Assembly: GCA_903928895.1 (NCBI GenBank)
Contig: CAIYSR010000009.1
Location: forward strand, 1 to 48,977
From: an uncultured Rhodospirillales bacterium
GTDB lineage: Bacteria > Pseudomonadota > Alphaproteobacteria > Acetobacterales > Acetobacteraceae
Reading direction: 5' to 3'
Length of the DNA stretch: 48,977 bases
Shown here: positions 25,702 to 34,343 of the stretch, piece by piece
Position numbering within the stretch: position 1 is the stretch's first letter
Layout of the letters: every line of letters begins with the position of its first letter
The notes under the pieces: model-generated
Seen by the model: only the letters and a program-made list of their open reading frames with translations
What the model was told of the DNA's origin: nothing
Database searches by the model: none
Program-made: the position numbers and the translations under genes

Positions 25702-26516
25702 GATGCGGCCTTTGCATGCTTGCGTTCGCGGCGAAGAAATTCCTGTGCCAGCCGAACATAGGCCTGCGCGCCCGGAGAGCGGAAGTCATAGAGGATGACC
25801 GGCTTGCCGTGGCTGGGGGCTTCCGAGATGCGGATGTTGCGAGGGATCACGGTTTCGAATACGGCGTCTCCGAAGAAGCCGCGCGCATCGGCGGCGACCA
25901 GGTCCGACAGGTTGTTGCGGCGATCATACATGGTCAGCACGATCCCGAGCAGACGCAGGGTCGGGTTCAGGTTCTGGCGCACGCGATCGAGCGTGCGGGT
26001 GAGCTGGGTCAGGCCTTCGAGGGCAAAGAACTCGCATTGCAGGGGCACCAGCACGGCGTCGGCCGCCACGAGACCGTTCAGGGTCAGCAAGCCCAGGCTG
26101 GGCGGGCAATCGATCAGGACGATGCTGGGTCGCGGCGTAGCAAGGTCCGGCTGCGTCAAGGCGTCACGCAGCTTGAATTCCCGGGTGGTGACCCCGACAA
26201 GCTCGATTTCGGCGCCGGCCAGATCGGCACCGGCCGGGACAACCGACAAGCCAGGCACAATCGTCGGGCGAAACACATCCGCCAGCGGCGCGCCATCGAG
26301 CAACAGCCCATAGGTCCCGACCCCGCGCTCGGACGGAGCAACGCCGAGGCCAGTGGAGGCGTTGCCCTGGGGATCGAGGTCGACGAGGAGTACCCGTTCG
26401 CCGGCGGCGGCAAGGGCGGTGGCGAGGTTGATTGCAGTCGTGGTCTTGCCGACGCCCCCCTTTTGATTGGCAATGGCGATCACCAGCGGCCCGGCGCGGG
26501 TGCGAGATGTGCTCAC
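25698..26516 (-). CDS. parA: Chromosome partitioning ATPase ParA (Soj)
   Basis: About 272 residues. The deviant Walker A KGGVGKTT sits in VIAIANQKGGVGKTTTAINLA, with Walker A' (DLDPQGNASTGLG) and Walker B (IVLIDCPPSLGLLTLN) following. ParA forms ATP-dependent gradients on the nucleoid that pull ParB-parS complexes. No ATG is available; the GTG at 26516, 2 bases from the rsmG stop, gives a family-like N-terminus, while a GTG at 26543 would overlap rsmG by 26 bases. Neither has a strong ribosome-binding site, which suggests coupling to rsmG translation. It is followed by parB with a 4-base overlap. Confidence 0.96.
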   Translation of the reverse strand: MSTSRTRAGPLVIAIANQKGGVGKTTTAINLATALAAAGERVLLVDLDPQGNASTGLGVAPSERGVGTYGLLLDGAPLADVFRPTIVPGLSVVPAGADLAGAEIELVGVTTREFKLRDALTQPDLATPRPSIVLIDCPPSLGLLTLNGLVAADAVLVPLQCEFFALEGLTQLTRTLDRVRQNLNPTLRLLGIVLTMYDRRNNLSDLVAADARGFFGDAVFETVIPRNIRISEAPSHGKPVILYDFRSPGAQAYVRLAQEFLRRERKHAKAAS

Positions 26517-26517
26517 T

Positions 26518-27126
26518 TCAGGTATTGGCACGGGCGATCTCACTCAAACGCAGAATCGTCGATGAAGCATCAGTGGGGCTGGGGAAGCGTTCAACCCGCA
26601 TCCTCCATTGCGCTCTGGCGAGTGCGAGTTCGTCATCCACGGTCCGCCCTTTGGGGAACAGGCAGATACCTCCTTCGGCCAAATGCGGGAATACCCAATC
26701 GAGCAGACGAGGCAGCGGGGCCAGAGCGCGGGCCGTGATCAGCAGCGACGGTGGCAGCTTGGCATCCTCGATGCGGCAAGGGTGGAGGGTCACGTGGGTC
26801 GCGGTGACACGGGCCGCTTCGCGCAGGAAGGCTGACTTTCGCTGGTCGGATTCGACGAGGTGGAAATGTACGTCGGTCGCGATGGCAAGGATCAGTCCAG
26901 GGAAGCCGCCGCCGGTGCCGATGTCGATCGCGTGGCCGGTTGGTTCCGCGATCAGGGGCACCAAAGCCAGCGAGTCCAAAACGTGGCGCTGCCACAGCTG
27001 CGCCTCGTCCGCGCGCGAGATCAGGTTGATCCGGGGGTTCCATTTCAGAAGAAGATCGCAGAATGCCTCGAGGCGGGAGAGTGTTTCACGTGAAACACCG
27101 GCATCGAGGGGAAGCACACGGTTCAC
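26518..27126 (-). CDS. rsmG: 16S rRNA (guanine527-N7)-methyltransferase
   Basis: 202 residues. The SAM-binding motif is IDIGTGGGFPGLILAIA, preceded by RHVLDSLAL and followed by VESDQRKSAFLREAARV, all diagnostic of RsmG (GidB). It methylates N7 of G527 in 16S rRNA; loss gives low-level streptomycin resistance in several bacteria. The start is a GTG at 27126, one base from the mnmG stop, with GGTGGG upstream. The codons for residues 10-15 contain a perfect parS site, so the coding sequence here is constrained twice. Part of mnmE-mnmG-rsmG-parA-parB. Confidence 0.96.
   Translation of the reverse strand: MNRVLPLDAGVSRETLSRLEAFCDLLLKWNPRINLISRADEAQLWQRHVLDSLALVPLIAEPTGHAIDIGTGGGFPGLILAIATDVHFHLVESDQRKSAFLREAARVTATHVTLHPCRIEDAKLPPSLLITARALAPLPRLLDWVFPHLAEGGICLFPKGRTVDDELALARAQWRMRVERFPSPTDASSTILRLSEIARANT
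27082..27097. promoter_or_regulatory. parS: parS centromere site (perfect 16-bp palindrome)
   Basis: TGTTTCACGTGAAACA is identical to the classic chromosomal parS consensus. It sits inside the 5' end of rsmG, upstream of parA and parB in the same operon. ParB should nucleate here. A second, imperfect site is at 37152-37167. Confidence 0.95.
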
Positions 27127-27127
27127 G

Positions 27128-28999
27128 TCAACCCACCACTGGTTCGGCCGGGGCGCGGCGGGCGTGGACCATAAGGGCGGCGAGTGCGGCCGGCGTCATG
27201 CCCTGGATGCGCGCGGCTGCCCCGATCGAATGCGGCTGGATCGCGCGCAATTTCTCCTGGATCTCCGTCGAAAGCCCGCCGATCCGGGAGAAGTCCAGAT
27301 CCACCGGGAGGGCGACACGATCCTGCCGCCGGTAGGCCTCGATGTCAGCATCCTGACGATGCAGATAGCCTGAATACAGCGCGTCACCGGCCAGCGTGTT
27401 GCGCAAGCGGCCCGGGATCGCCCGTAACCATGGCGCCAAATCGCTCAGCTGTGCCTCTCCCACATCGGCCTGACCGAGCAGATCGAACACCGACCGGGAA
27501 CCCCCATCGGCCCGGATCGACCATCCGCGACGCCGCAGCTCGGCTGAGGTAAAGCTCTCCGCCCGCGCCCGCGCCTCGGCCTTTGAAAAGACAGCCTGAT
27601 CCCGCACGAAACGCGCCGCCCGTTCGGGGCCGACGCACCCGATCGCCATCGCCCGCGCGGTCAAGCGCCGGTCCGCGGTATCCGCTCGCAGGGTCAGACG
27701 ATACTCGGCCCGCGAGGTGAACATCCGATAAGGCTCGGACACGCCCTGCGTCGTCAGGTCGTCAACGAGCACACCGATGTAGCCCTCGGCGCGATCGATC
27801 GTCAGGCCCGGGGTGCCGGCGCACGACAGGGCGGCATTCAGTCCGGCGAGCAGCCCCTGTGCCGCCGCTTCCTCGTACCCCGTGGTTCCGTTGACCTGCC
27901 CGGCCAAATACAGCCCCGGCGCCGACCGCAGCTCAAGCGTGGGCTTCAACGCGCGCGGATCGATGTAATCATATTCCACCGCATAGCCTGGCCGAATAAT
28001 CCGCGCGTGCTCAAGGCCCGGGATTGTTTGCAGCAGCAAGGATTGGACGTCCGCCGGCAGACTCGTGGAGATGCCATTCGGATACACCGTGTCATCGTCC
28101 AGACCCTCCGGCTCCAGGAATATCTGGTGCCGATCCCGCTCGGCGAACCGGACCACCTTGTCCTCGATCGACGGGCAATAGCGCGGCCCGCGGCCGGCGA
28201 TCTGTCCGCCATACACCGCCGAAAGATGCAGGTTCTCCCGGATCACGGCATGCGTCGCCGCCGTTGTGGCGGTCACCCGACACGCGATCTGCGGATTGGT
28301 GATCGCCGTCGTCATCGTACTGAACGGCTCCGGTTCGGCGTCGCCCCAGTCTGCCGCCAGCCCGTCCCAGTCAATCGACCGCCGGTCCAGGCGCGGAGGT
28401 GTCCCGGTCTTGAGCCGCGCCATCGGCAGTCCGAGCCGCTCCAGCGCCAAGGCCAACCCGACCGAGGGTGGGTCGCCGACCCGCCCGGCCGGCGTCGTCG
28501 CATGGCCGACATGGATCACGCCGCGCAAAAACGTCCCGGCCGTCAGCACCACGGCGCCGCTGGCGATCTGCCTGCCGTCAGCCAGCACGACGCCAGTGAC
28601 CGCACCGCCATCGCGACGTGCCAGGTCCTCCACGCTCGCCTCGATGATCTCCAGCCCCGGCTGCCGGGCCAGCAACATCTGTACCGCCGCCCGATACAAC
28701 TTCCGGTCGGCCTGTGCCCGCGGGCCACGCACCGCCGGTCCCTTGCTGCGGTTGAGCAGCTTGAAATGGATGCCGGCCAGATCCGCTGCCACGCCCATGA
28801 TACCGTCGAACGCATCGATCTCGCGCACCAGATGGCCCTTGCCGATGCCCCCGATCGCCGGATTGCACGACATCTCGCCGATCGCGCCGAGACGGTGCGT
28901 CACCAGCAAGGTGCGCGCGCCCATGCGTGCCGCCGCCGCCGCCGCTTCGCAGCCGGCATGGCCGCCCCCGATCACGATCACATCGTATGACGCCGTCAT
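27128..28999 (-). CDS. mnmG: tRNA uridine-5-carboxymethylaminomethyl modification enzyme MnmG (GidA)
   Basis: 623 residues. An N-terminal FAD-binding motif is [14 protein letters not shown], followed by the family signatures [37 protein letters not shown]-like segment, and EVEYDYIDP-type [17 protein letters not shown]. The C-terminal helical domain binds MnmE. With MnmE it installs the carboxymethylaminomethyl group at wobble U34. I chose ATG 28999 because GGGAG lies nine bases upstream; ATG 29005 is also possible. It follows mnmE by 26 bases and is followed by rsmG after one base. Confidence 0.96.
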   Translation of the reverse strand: MTASYDVIVIGGGHAGCEAAAAAARMGARTLLVTHRLGAIGEMSCNPAIGGIGKGHLVREIDAFDGIMGVAADLAGIHFKLLNRSKGPAVRGPRAQADRKLYRAAVQMLLARQPGLEIIEASVEDLARRDGGAVTGVVLADGRQIASGAVVLTAGTFLRGVIHVGHATTPAGRVGDPPSVGLALALERLGLPMARLKTGTPPRLDRRSIDWDGLAADWGDAEPEPFSTMTTAITNPQIACRVTATTAATHAVIRENLHLSAVYGGQIAGRGPRYCPSIEDKVVRFAERDRHQIFLEPEGLDDDTVYPNGISTSLPADVQSLLLQTIPGLEHARIIRPGYAVEYDYIDPRALKPTLELRSAPGLYLAGQVNGTTGYEEAAAQGLLAGLNAALSCAGTPGLTIDRAEGYIGVLVDDLTTQGVSEPYRMFTSRAEYRLTLRADTADRRLTARAMAIGCVGPERAARFVRDQAVFSKAEARARAESFTSAELRRRGWSIRADGGSRSVFDLLGQADVGEAQLSDLAPWLRAIPGRLRNTLAGDALYSGYLHRQDADIEAYRRQDRVALPVDLDFSRIGGLSTEIQEKLRAIQPHSIGAAARIQGMTPAALAALMVHARRAPAEPVVG

Positions 29000-29025
29000 C
29001 TCCATCCGCTCCCGCACGCCATGCC

Positions 29026-30330
29026 CTACTTGCCGATACAGAACTGGCGAAACACCGAGTCCAGAATTTCCTGCACGCCGACCGCCCCGGTGAGCCGCCC
29101 GAGGCTGCGCAGCGCCATCCGCAAATCCTCGCCCCGCAGCTCCGCCCACTCGGCTTCCATCGCCGAGTCCAGCCGCTCCAGAGCCGCGCCCACCGCCGCG
29201 CGATGGCGCGCCCGGGTCAATGCCGGCGGCCCGGCCCGGTCCGTCAACCCCCGCGCGATGCCGTCCAGCGCGGCGCGCAACCGCTCCAGCCCGTCCCCCG
29301 TCAGCGCGCTGACCGCGTGGTCGCCGCGCTCGGCCGTCGTTGCAAGGTCCACCTTGTTGACCACGCGAATCACCGGCCCGGTCGTCTCGTCGCTCGCCTC
29401 ATACCACATCCCCGGCGCCGATGCGTCGTCGATCGCGATCACCAGATCCGCCCGCGCGGCCCGCGCCCGCGCGCGGCGAACCCCCTCGGCCTCGATCGCA
29501 TCCCCGGTCTCCCGCAGCCCGGCAGTGTCCAGCAGCGTCACCGGGACACCACCCAGCACAATGCGCGCCTCGATCACATCCCGCGTCGTGCCCGGCGTCG
29601 GCGAGACGATCGCCACATCCCGCCCCGCGAGGGCATTCATCAGGGTGGACTTCCCGGCATTCGGCGGCCCGACGATGGCAAACACCAGCCCCTCGCGCAG
29701 CCGCTCCCCGCGCCGGTTGTCATCGAGATGCGCCCGCATGGCGTGCCCGAGTGCGGTGATCTCGTCCTCGATCGCGCGCAGCACGTCCTCGGGCAAATCC
29801 TCATCGGGAAAATCGATCAGCGCCTCCTGGCGCGCCAGAACCGCCAGCAACCGCTCCGACCAGCCCCGATAGATCGACCCGAGCCCGCCCTCCATCTGCC
29901 GCAACGCCAGACTGCGCTGCGCCGCAGTCTCGGCCGCAATCAGGTCAGCGACGCCCTCGGCCTCGACCAGGTCCATGCGTCCGTTGAGGAAGGCGCGCTG
30001 GCTGAACTCTCCCGGCTCGGCCGGCCGTGCGCCCAGCGCCACCAGAACATCGGCAACGCCCGCGATCACCGCGCGGCCGCCATGGACATGCAACTCCGCG
30101 CTGTCCTCCCCGGTGTAGCTTCCTGGGCCGGGAAGCCACAATACCAGACAACGATCGAGCGTCTCCCCGTCGCCGTCCCTGATGCTCCGCAGCGACGCCA
30201 CCCGCGGCCGGGGCAGCCGCCCGCACAGCCGTTGCAGTATGGCCGCACAGCCGGGCCCACTCAATCGTACCACCGCGATGGCCGCAATTCCCGCGCCGCT
30301 GGCCACGGCGAAGATGGTCTCCGTGCTCAT
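29026..30330 (-). CDS. mnmE: tRNA modification GTPase MnmE (TrmE)
   Basis: 434 residues. The N-terminal folate-binding domain begins [22 protein letters not shown], a helical domain follows, and an inserted G domain has the P-loop [12 protein letters not shown], switch region TPGTTRD, DTAGLRE and NKVD. The C-terminus is FCIGK, the conserved cysteine motif. MnmE and MnmG form the wobble-uridine modifying complex. The ATG at 30330 starts the operon mnmE-mnmG-rsmG-parA-parB. The rho or hemE genes that often lie upstream in alphaproteobacteria are absent; a ferredoxin gene is there instead. Confidence 0.96.
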   Translation of the reverse strand: MSTETIFAVASGAGIAAIAVVRLSGPGCAAILQRLCGRLPRPRVASLRSIRDGDGETLDRCLVLWLPGPGSYTGEDSAELHVHGGRAVIAGVADVLVALGARPAEPGEFSQRAFLNGRMDLVEAEGVADLIAAETAAQRSLALRQMEGGLGSIYRGWSERLLAVLARQEALIDFPDEDLPEDVLRAIEDEITALGHAMRAHLDDNRRGERLREGLVFAIVGPPNAGKSTLMNALAGRDVAIVSPTPGTTRDVIEARIVLGGVPVTLLDTAGLRETGDAIEAEGVRRARARAARADLVIAIDDASAPGMWYEASDETTGPVIRVVNKVDLATTAERGDHAVSALTGDGLERLRAALDGIARGLTDRAGPPALTRARHRAAVGAALERLDSAMEAEWAELRGEDLRMALRSLGRLTGAVGVQEILDSVFRQFCIGK

Positions 30331-30374
30331 CGTGCTTCCGCTCGGCGATACAATGCAGTCCACCCCGCCCGAAG

Positions 30375-30480
30375 TCGGAACGGAATAAAAGAATAAATAT
30401 CCAGTTTTAGCGCAATACAAAAATGATCCAACGGACAACGCCCGTTTTCATTCACAAAATAAAACAAAAAATTGGTACCG
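30375..30480. promoter_or_regulatory. AT-rich region upstream of mnmE
   Basis: About 100 bases here are far more AT-rich than anything nearby, with runs such as AATAAAAGAATAAATAT and AAAATAAAACAAAAAATTGG. It lies upstream of mnmE and downstream of the ferredoxin gene, both on the minus strand. On the minus strand TTGGAT and TAAAAC are spaced about 16 bases and could be a promoter for the mnmE operon. TCATTCACA (30448-30456) is one mismatch from a DnaA box. Function is not settled. Confidence 0.4.
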
Positions 30481-30503
30481 ACCACCGCTGCCGCCAACCT
30501 GCT

Positions 30504-30848
30504 CTAGCCCGACGGCAGGAGCAAGGTCTCGACGCGCCCACCGTCCCGCACATGCTGCTCCAGTACCGCATCAATATCGGTTTTCGTCTCGATCTTGTAC
30601 CAGACCCCCTCCGGATAGATCACCACGCAGGGGCCCAACTCGCAGCGGTCCAGACAACCTGCCATGTTCACCCGGACCCGTTTGAGCCCCAGCTCCTTCG
30701 CCCGCGCCTTCATATAGTCGCGCAGCCCCTCGGCCCCCCGCGCCGCGCAGGACCCGCGGGGATGACCATCCGGTCGCCGATTGCAGCATACGAACACATG
30801 CGCATCATAGAACATCGGCGAATCCTGCGCCTTGACCGGCTCGTTCAC
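30504..30848 (-). CDS. Thioredoxin-like [2Fe-2S] ferredoxin
   Basis: 114 residues. It has the thioredoxin-fold ferredoxin pattern HVFVCCNRRPDGHPRGSC followed by NMAGCLDRCELGPCVV; Cys21 (or Cys22), Cys34, Cys65 and Cys69 would bind one 2Fe-2S cluster. Such proteins are soluble electron carriers of uncertain partner. The GTG at 30848 was chosen because AAGGA lies six bases upstream; a later ATG at 30815 would shorten it by 11 residues. It is the gene directly upstream of mnmE on the same strand but 173 bases away, so probably a separate unit. Confidence 0.87.
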   Translation of the reverse strand: MNEPVKAQDSPMFYDAHVFVCCNRRPDGHPRGSCAARGAEGLRDYMKARAKELGLKRVRVNMAGCLDRCELGPCVVIYPEGVWYKIETKTDIDAVLEQHVRDGGRVETLLLPSG

Positions 30849-31041
30849 GTCCAATCCTTTCCCGCGGGCCATCCGCCCGGCGCCTGTTCCCGCCACCTAT
30901 CCGCGAACGACCGGTCCGATGCAACAACTCCCACGACCCGGGCAAACCACCGGCTGCCACCGATCCGCTTGACAGAACCTGCGGGAGACTGCCAATGCGG
31001 CCTCACCACCCTCCGCACCCCGATCGGGATACCCACCGCGC

Positions 31042-31527
31042 GTGCCCCAGCTTTCGCTCCACACGCCCGTCGGCGACCTGACCATCTCCGAGGAAGACGG
31101 CGCCATCGTCGCCCTCGACTGGGGCTGGGGCCGCGACCAGACCGAAACGCCCCTCCTGCTCCGCGCCCGCACCCAGCTTCACGAATATTTCGACGAGGCC
31201 CGCCTCGCCTTCGACCTGCCGCTGAACCCCGCAGGCACCGAATACCGCCGCCGCGTCTGGCGCGCCCTCTGCGACATTCCCGCCGCCGCCACCCGCACCT
31301 ATGGCGCCATCGCCGCCATCGCCGGCGGCAGCGCCCGCTCCGTCGGCACGGCCAACAGCCGCAACCCGATCCCCATCCTCATCCCCTGCCACCGCGTCGT
31401 CGCCGGCAACGGCATCGGCGGCTTTTCCGGCGGCGACGGTCTGCCCACCAAACTCTACCTGCTCGATCTCGAAGCCCGTGCCGCCGCCACCCTGGCCGCG
31501 CCGGGCACCGCCACGCGCCTCCTGTAA
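31042..31527 (+). CDS. ogt: Methylated-DNA--[protein]-cysteine S-methyltransferase
   Basis: 161 residues. The active-site motif IPCHRVV carries the acceptor Cys116 in NPIPILIPCHRVVAGNG, preceded by the DNA-binding helix VGTANSRNP and the RTYGAIA turn. It removes methyl groups from O6-methylguanine in one suicidal step. The start is a GTG at 31042. An ada-type regulatory domain is absent, so it is the Ogt/MGMT form. It is followed after 26 bases by a quinone oxidoreductase, likely one unit. Confidence 0.93.
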   Translation: MPQLSLHTPVGDLTISEEDGAIVALDWGWGRDQTETPLLLRARTQLHEYFDEARLAFDLPLNPAGTEYRRRVWRALCDIPAAATRTYGAIAAIAGGSARSVGTANSRNPIPILIPCHRVVAGNGIGGFSGGDGLPTKLYLLDLEARAAATLAAPGTATRLL

Positions 31528-31553
31528 CCCCAACCAGCAATCAGGCACCCAAG

Positions 31554-32525
31554 ATGACCAAAGCCATCCGCATCCACGCCAATGGCGGCCCCGATGTCAT
31601 GCGCTGGGAGGACGTCCCGACCCCCGAGCCCGGCCCGGGCGAAGCCCTGATCCGCCACGGCGCCGTTGGCCTCAACTACATCGACGTCTACTTCCGCACC
31701 GGCCTCTATAAGTCCCCCCTCCCCACCACCATCGGCATGGAAGGCGCGGGCACCGTCCTCGCGGTGGGCGATGGCGTCACCACCGTGAAGGCCGGTGACC
31801 GCGTCGCTTACGCCGGCGGCCCGCTCGGCGCCTACACCACCGAACGCGTCATCGCCGCCGACCGCCTGGTCATCCTCCCCGACGCGATCGACTTCACCAC
31901 CGCCGCCGCCATGATGCTCCAGGGCATGACCGCCCAGTACCTGCTGCGCCGCACCTACAAGATCAGCGCCGGCGAAACCATTGTCGTCCATGCCGCCGCC
32001 GGCGGCGTCGGGCTCATCGCCTGCCAATGGGCCAAACACCTCGGCGTCACCGTCATCGGCGTCGTCTCCACCGAGGAAAAAGCCGAACTCGCCCGCGCCC
32101 ACGGCGCCGAACATGTCATCGTCGGCCACGCCACCCTCCCCGCCGAGGTCAAACGCATCACCGGCGGCGCCATGGTCCCCGTCGTCTATGACAGCGTCGG
32201 CAAGGACACCTTCACCACCAGCCTCGACTGCCTCGCCCCCCTCGGCATGATGGTCAGCTACGGCAACGCCTCCGGCCCCGTCCCCCCGGTCGACATCTCC
32301 ATCCTCAGCGCCAAGGGCAGCCTCTTCCTCACCCGCCCGACACTCGCCACCTACACCACCAAACGCGCCGATCTCGAACGCGTCACCGCCGACCTCTTCA
32401 GCGTCGTCGCCTCCGGCGCGGTGAAAATCCGCGTCAACCAAACCTTCCCCCTCGCCGAAGCCGCCGCCGCCCATATCGCCCTCGAAGCACGCAAGACGAC
32501 GGGCAGCACGGTGCTGGTGCCCTAG
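31554..32525 (+). CDS. qor: NADPH:quinone oxidoreductase (zeta-crystallin-like MDR)
   Basis: 323 residues, the length of the quinone oxidoreductase branch of medium-chain dehydrogenases. The N-terminus AIRIHANGGPDVMRWEDVPTP, the quinone-reductase signature GLNYIDVYFRTGLY, and the Rossmann motif VHAAAGGVGLIACQWAKHLG are clear; zinc ligands are absent, as expected. It would reduce quinones with NADPH in the cytoplasm. The ATG is preceded by a weak AAG. The strongly C-ending codon use is shared with the downstream transporters. The stop is followed by a composite hairpin repeat. Confidence 0.93.
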   Translation: MTKAIRIHANGGPDVMRWEDVPTPEPGPGEALIRHGAVGLNYIDVYFRTGLYKSPLPTTIGMEGAGTVLAVGDGVTTVKAGDRVAYAGGPLGAYTTERVIAADRLVILPDAIDFTTAAAMMLQGMTAQYLLRRTYKISAGETIVVHAAAGGVGLIACQWAKHLGVTVIGVVSTEEKAELARAHGAEHVIVGHATLPAEVKRITGGAMVPVVYDSVGKDTFTTSLDCLAPLGMMVSYGNASGPVPPVDISILSAKGSLFLTRPTLATYTTKRADLERVTADLFSVVASGAVKIRVNQTFPLAEAAAAHIALEARKTTGSTVLVP

Positions 32526-32557
32526 GACCGGGAACAAGTCAGGCAGCGAATGCAAGC

Positions 32558-32671
32558 GGTTCTTTTTTGAAAAAAAGAACCAAAAAACTTTTACCCATTG
32601 GTTGAGTTCTCTCCCTATAGAGGGCAAAGCCAATGGATGAAAAGTTTTTGCTTCTTTTTTCAAAAAGAAGC
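32558..32671. repeat. Composite inverted repeat, head-out arrangement of AT-rich half-units
   Basis: Outer hairpins GGTTCTTTTTT/AAAAAAGAACC (32558-32581) and GCTTCTTTTT/AAAAAGAAGC (32650-32671) flank arms CAAAAAACTTTT (32581-32592) and AAAAGTTTTTG (32640-32650), and inner arms CCCATTGG and CCAATGG (32594-32601, 32630-32636) continue the symmetry around a small CTCT/AGAG hairpin. The element is very AT-rich in a high-GC genome. The same half-unit, in the opposite arrangement, occurs at 37238-37304. It lies between the qor stop and the first exporter. Confidence 0.85.
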
Positions 32672-32754
32672 CCTTCCTTCCTTCCTCACCCGACCCATGC
32701 AAACCAGCATCCCACCTAGGCTTCCGGGGCTTTTCCTGCCCCCCCAAGGCGGCC

Positions 32755-34188
32755 ATGCTGTTGCCAATGAATGACAACGCCGCCCCCCCGGTCCGCACCG
32801 CCCGCCGCACGCGCCTCACCGCGCTGATTGTCGCCTGCGCCCTGTTCATGCAGAACATGGACAGCACCGTCATCTCCACCGCCCTGCCCACCATCGCCAA
32901 GGCCTTCGGCGCCGAGCCCACCCACATGAACGTGGCACTCACCTCCTACATGCTGAGCCTCGCCGTCTTCATCCCCTGCAGTGGCTGGCTCGCCGACCGC
33001 TTCGGCACCCGCACCATTTTCCGCCTCGCCATCGTCGTCTTCACCATCGGCTCCATCCTCAGCGGCGCCGCCAACTCGCTGACCTTCCTGGTCTGCGCCC
33101 GCATCCTGCAAGGCTTCGGCGGCGCCATGATGGTCCCGGTCGGGCGACTCCTGCTGCTGCGCACCGTGCCGAAATCCGAAATGGTCGCCGCCATGGCCTG
33201 GCTCTCCACCCCCGCCCTCCTCGGCCCCGTGCTCGGCCCCCCGCTCGGCGGCTTCATCGTCACCTACCTCGACTGGCGCTTCATCTTCGCCATCAACATC
33301 CCCATCGGCCTGCTCGGCATCGTCCTCGTCACCCTCTTCATCGAAGACATCCGCGAACCCTCCGGCCAGAAATTCGACTGGCGCGGCTTCGCCTTTTCCT
33401 CCATCGCCCTCGGCTGCCTCATGTTCGGCCTCGAAACCCTCGGCCGCGGCGTGGTCCCCAAACCCCTCTCGCTCGCCAGCCTCGCCCTCGGCGCCCTCTC
33501 CGGCACCTGCTACGTCGCCCACGCCTGGAACCATCCCCGCCCGATCATCGACTTCACCCTCCTGCGCATCCCCACCTTCGCGGTCGCCATCATCGCCGGA
33601 ACCCTCTTCCGCATCGGCATCGGCGCTATCCCCTTCCTCCTGCCGATGATGCTCCAACTCACCTTCGGCCAATCCCCCGCCCAAAGCGGCCTTATCACCT
33701 TCGCCTCCTCGCTCGGCGCCCTGTTCATGAAGCCCGCCGCCACCGGCGCCCTGAGGCTCCTCGGCTTCCGCGACACCCTGGTCTGGAACGCCATCCTCTC
33801 CGCGTCCCTGCTCTCGCTGTGCGCCTTCTTCACTCCCGCCTGGCCCGCCGTCTTCATCTACGCCGCCCTCCTCTTCGGCGGCTTCTTCCGCTCCCTCCAG
33901 TTCACCGCTTACAACGCCCTGGCCTATGCCGACGTCCCCCGTGACCGCATGAGCTCCGCCACCGGCTTCTACTCCGCGATGCAGCAAATCTCGCTGACCA
34001 TCGGCGTCTCCATCGCCGCCGCCTCCCTCACCCTGACCATGGCCCTCACCCACCACCCCACCCCCCTGCTCGCGGACTTCTCCACCGCCTTCCTCGTCGT
34101 CGCCGCCATTTCTCTCTGCGCCGCCCCCCTCGCCCTCACCATGCCCCGCACCGCCGCCACCGAACTCAGCGGCCACCGCGCGCGGTGA
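32755..34188 (+). CDS. MFS drug-exporter-like transporter (DHA2 family), first copy
   Basis: 477 residues with about fourteen hydrophobic segments. NMDSTVISTALPTIAKAFG is the DHA2 motif D1 region, and GPVLGPPLGGFI is antiporter motif C. Proteins of this family export drugs or small metabolites using the proton gradient. The substrate cannot be read. The ATG at 32755 follows AAGGCGG; 32767 is an alternative. No HlyD-type adaptor gene is nearby, so it probably works alone. It follows an AT-rich composite repeat, and the second MFS gene starts 155 bases downstream. Confidence 0.88.
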   Translation: MLLPMNDNAAPPVRTARRTRLTALIVACALFMQNMDSTVISTALPTIAKAFGAEPTHMNVALTSYMLSLAVFIPCSGWLADRFGTRTIFRLAIVVFTIGSILSGAANSLTFLVCARILQGFGGAMMVPVGRLLLLRTVPKSEMVAAMAWLSTPALLGPVLGPPLGGFIVTYLDWRFIFAINIPIGLLGIVLVTLFIEDIREPSGQKFDWRGFAFSSIALGCLMFGLETLGRGVVPKPLSLASLALGALSGTCYVAHAWNHPRPIIDFTLLRIPTFAVAIIAGTLFRIGIGAIPFLLPMMLQLTFGQSPAQSGLITFASSLGALFMKPAATGALRLLGFRDTLVWNAILSASLLSLCAFFTPAWPAVFIYAALLFGGFFRSLQFTAYNALAYADVPRDRMSSATGFYSAMQQISLTIGVSIAAASLTLTMALTHHPTPLLADFSTAFLVVAAISLCAAPLALTMPRTAATELSGHRAR

Positions 34189-34343
34189 ACGGGGACGGCG
34201 GCTGCGGCTGACCTCGCTTCGAGCATCGCGTGCAACATGGCCACCGGTATGCACACCACCATCCGCAAGCCCCTCGCCGGAACAAAGGTGACGCGCGGAA
34301 TATCGGGGTTGGTTTGCGCTGCGAAACCCCATACCTCGATGCC

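Noticed and set aside
30849-31041. Cobalamin or other riboswitch before ogt
   Set aside because: The GC-rich spacer has no conserved riboswitch core on either strand.
32558-32671. Insertion-sequence ends
   Set aside because: No transposase gene and no target duplication; treated as a composite hairpin repeat.
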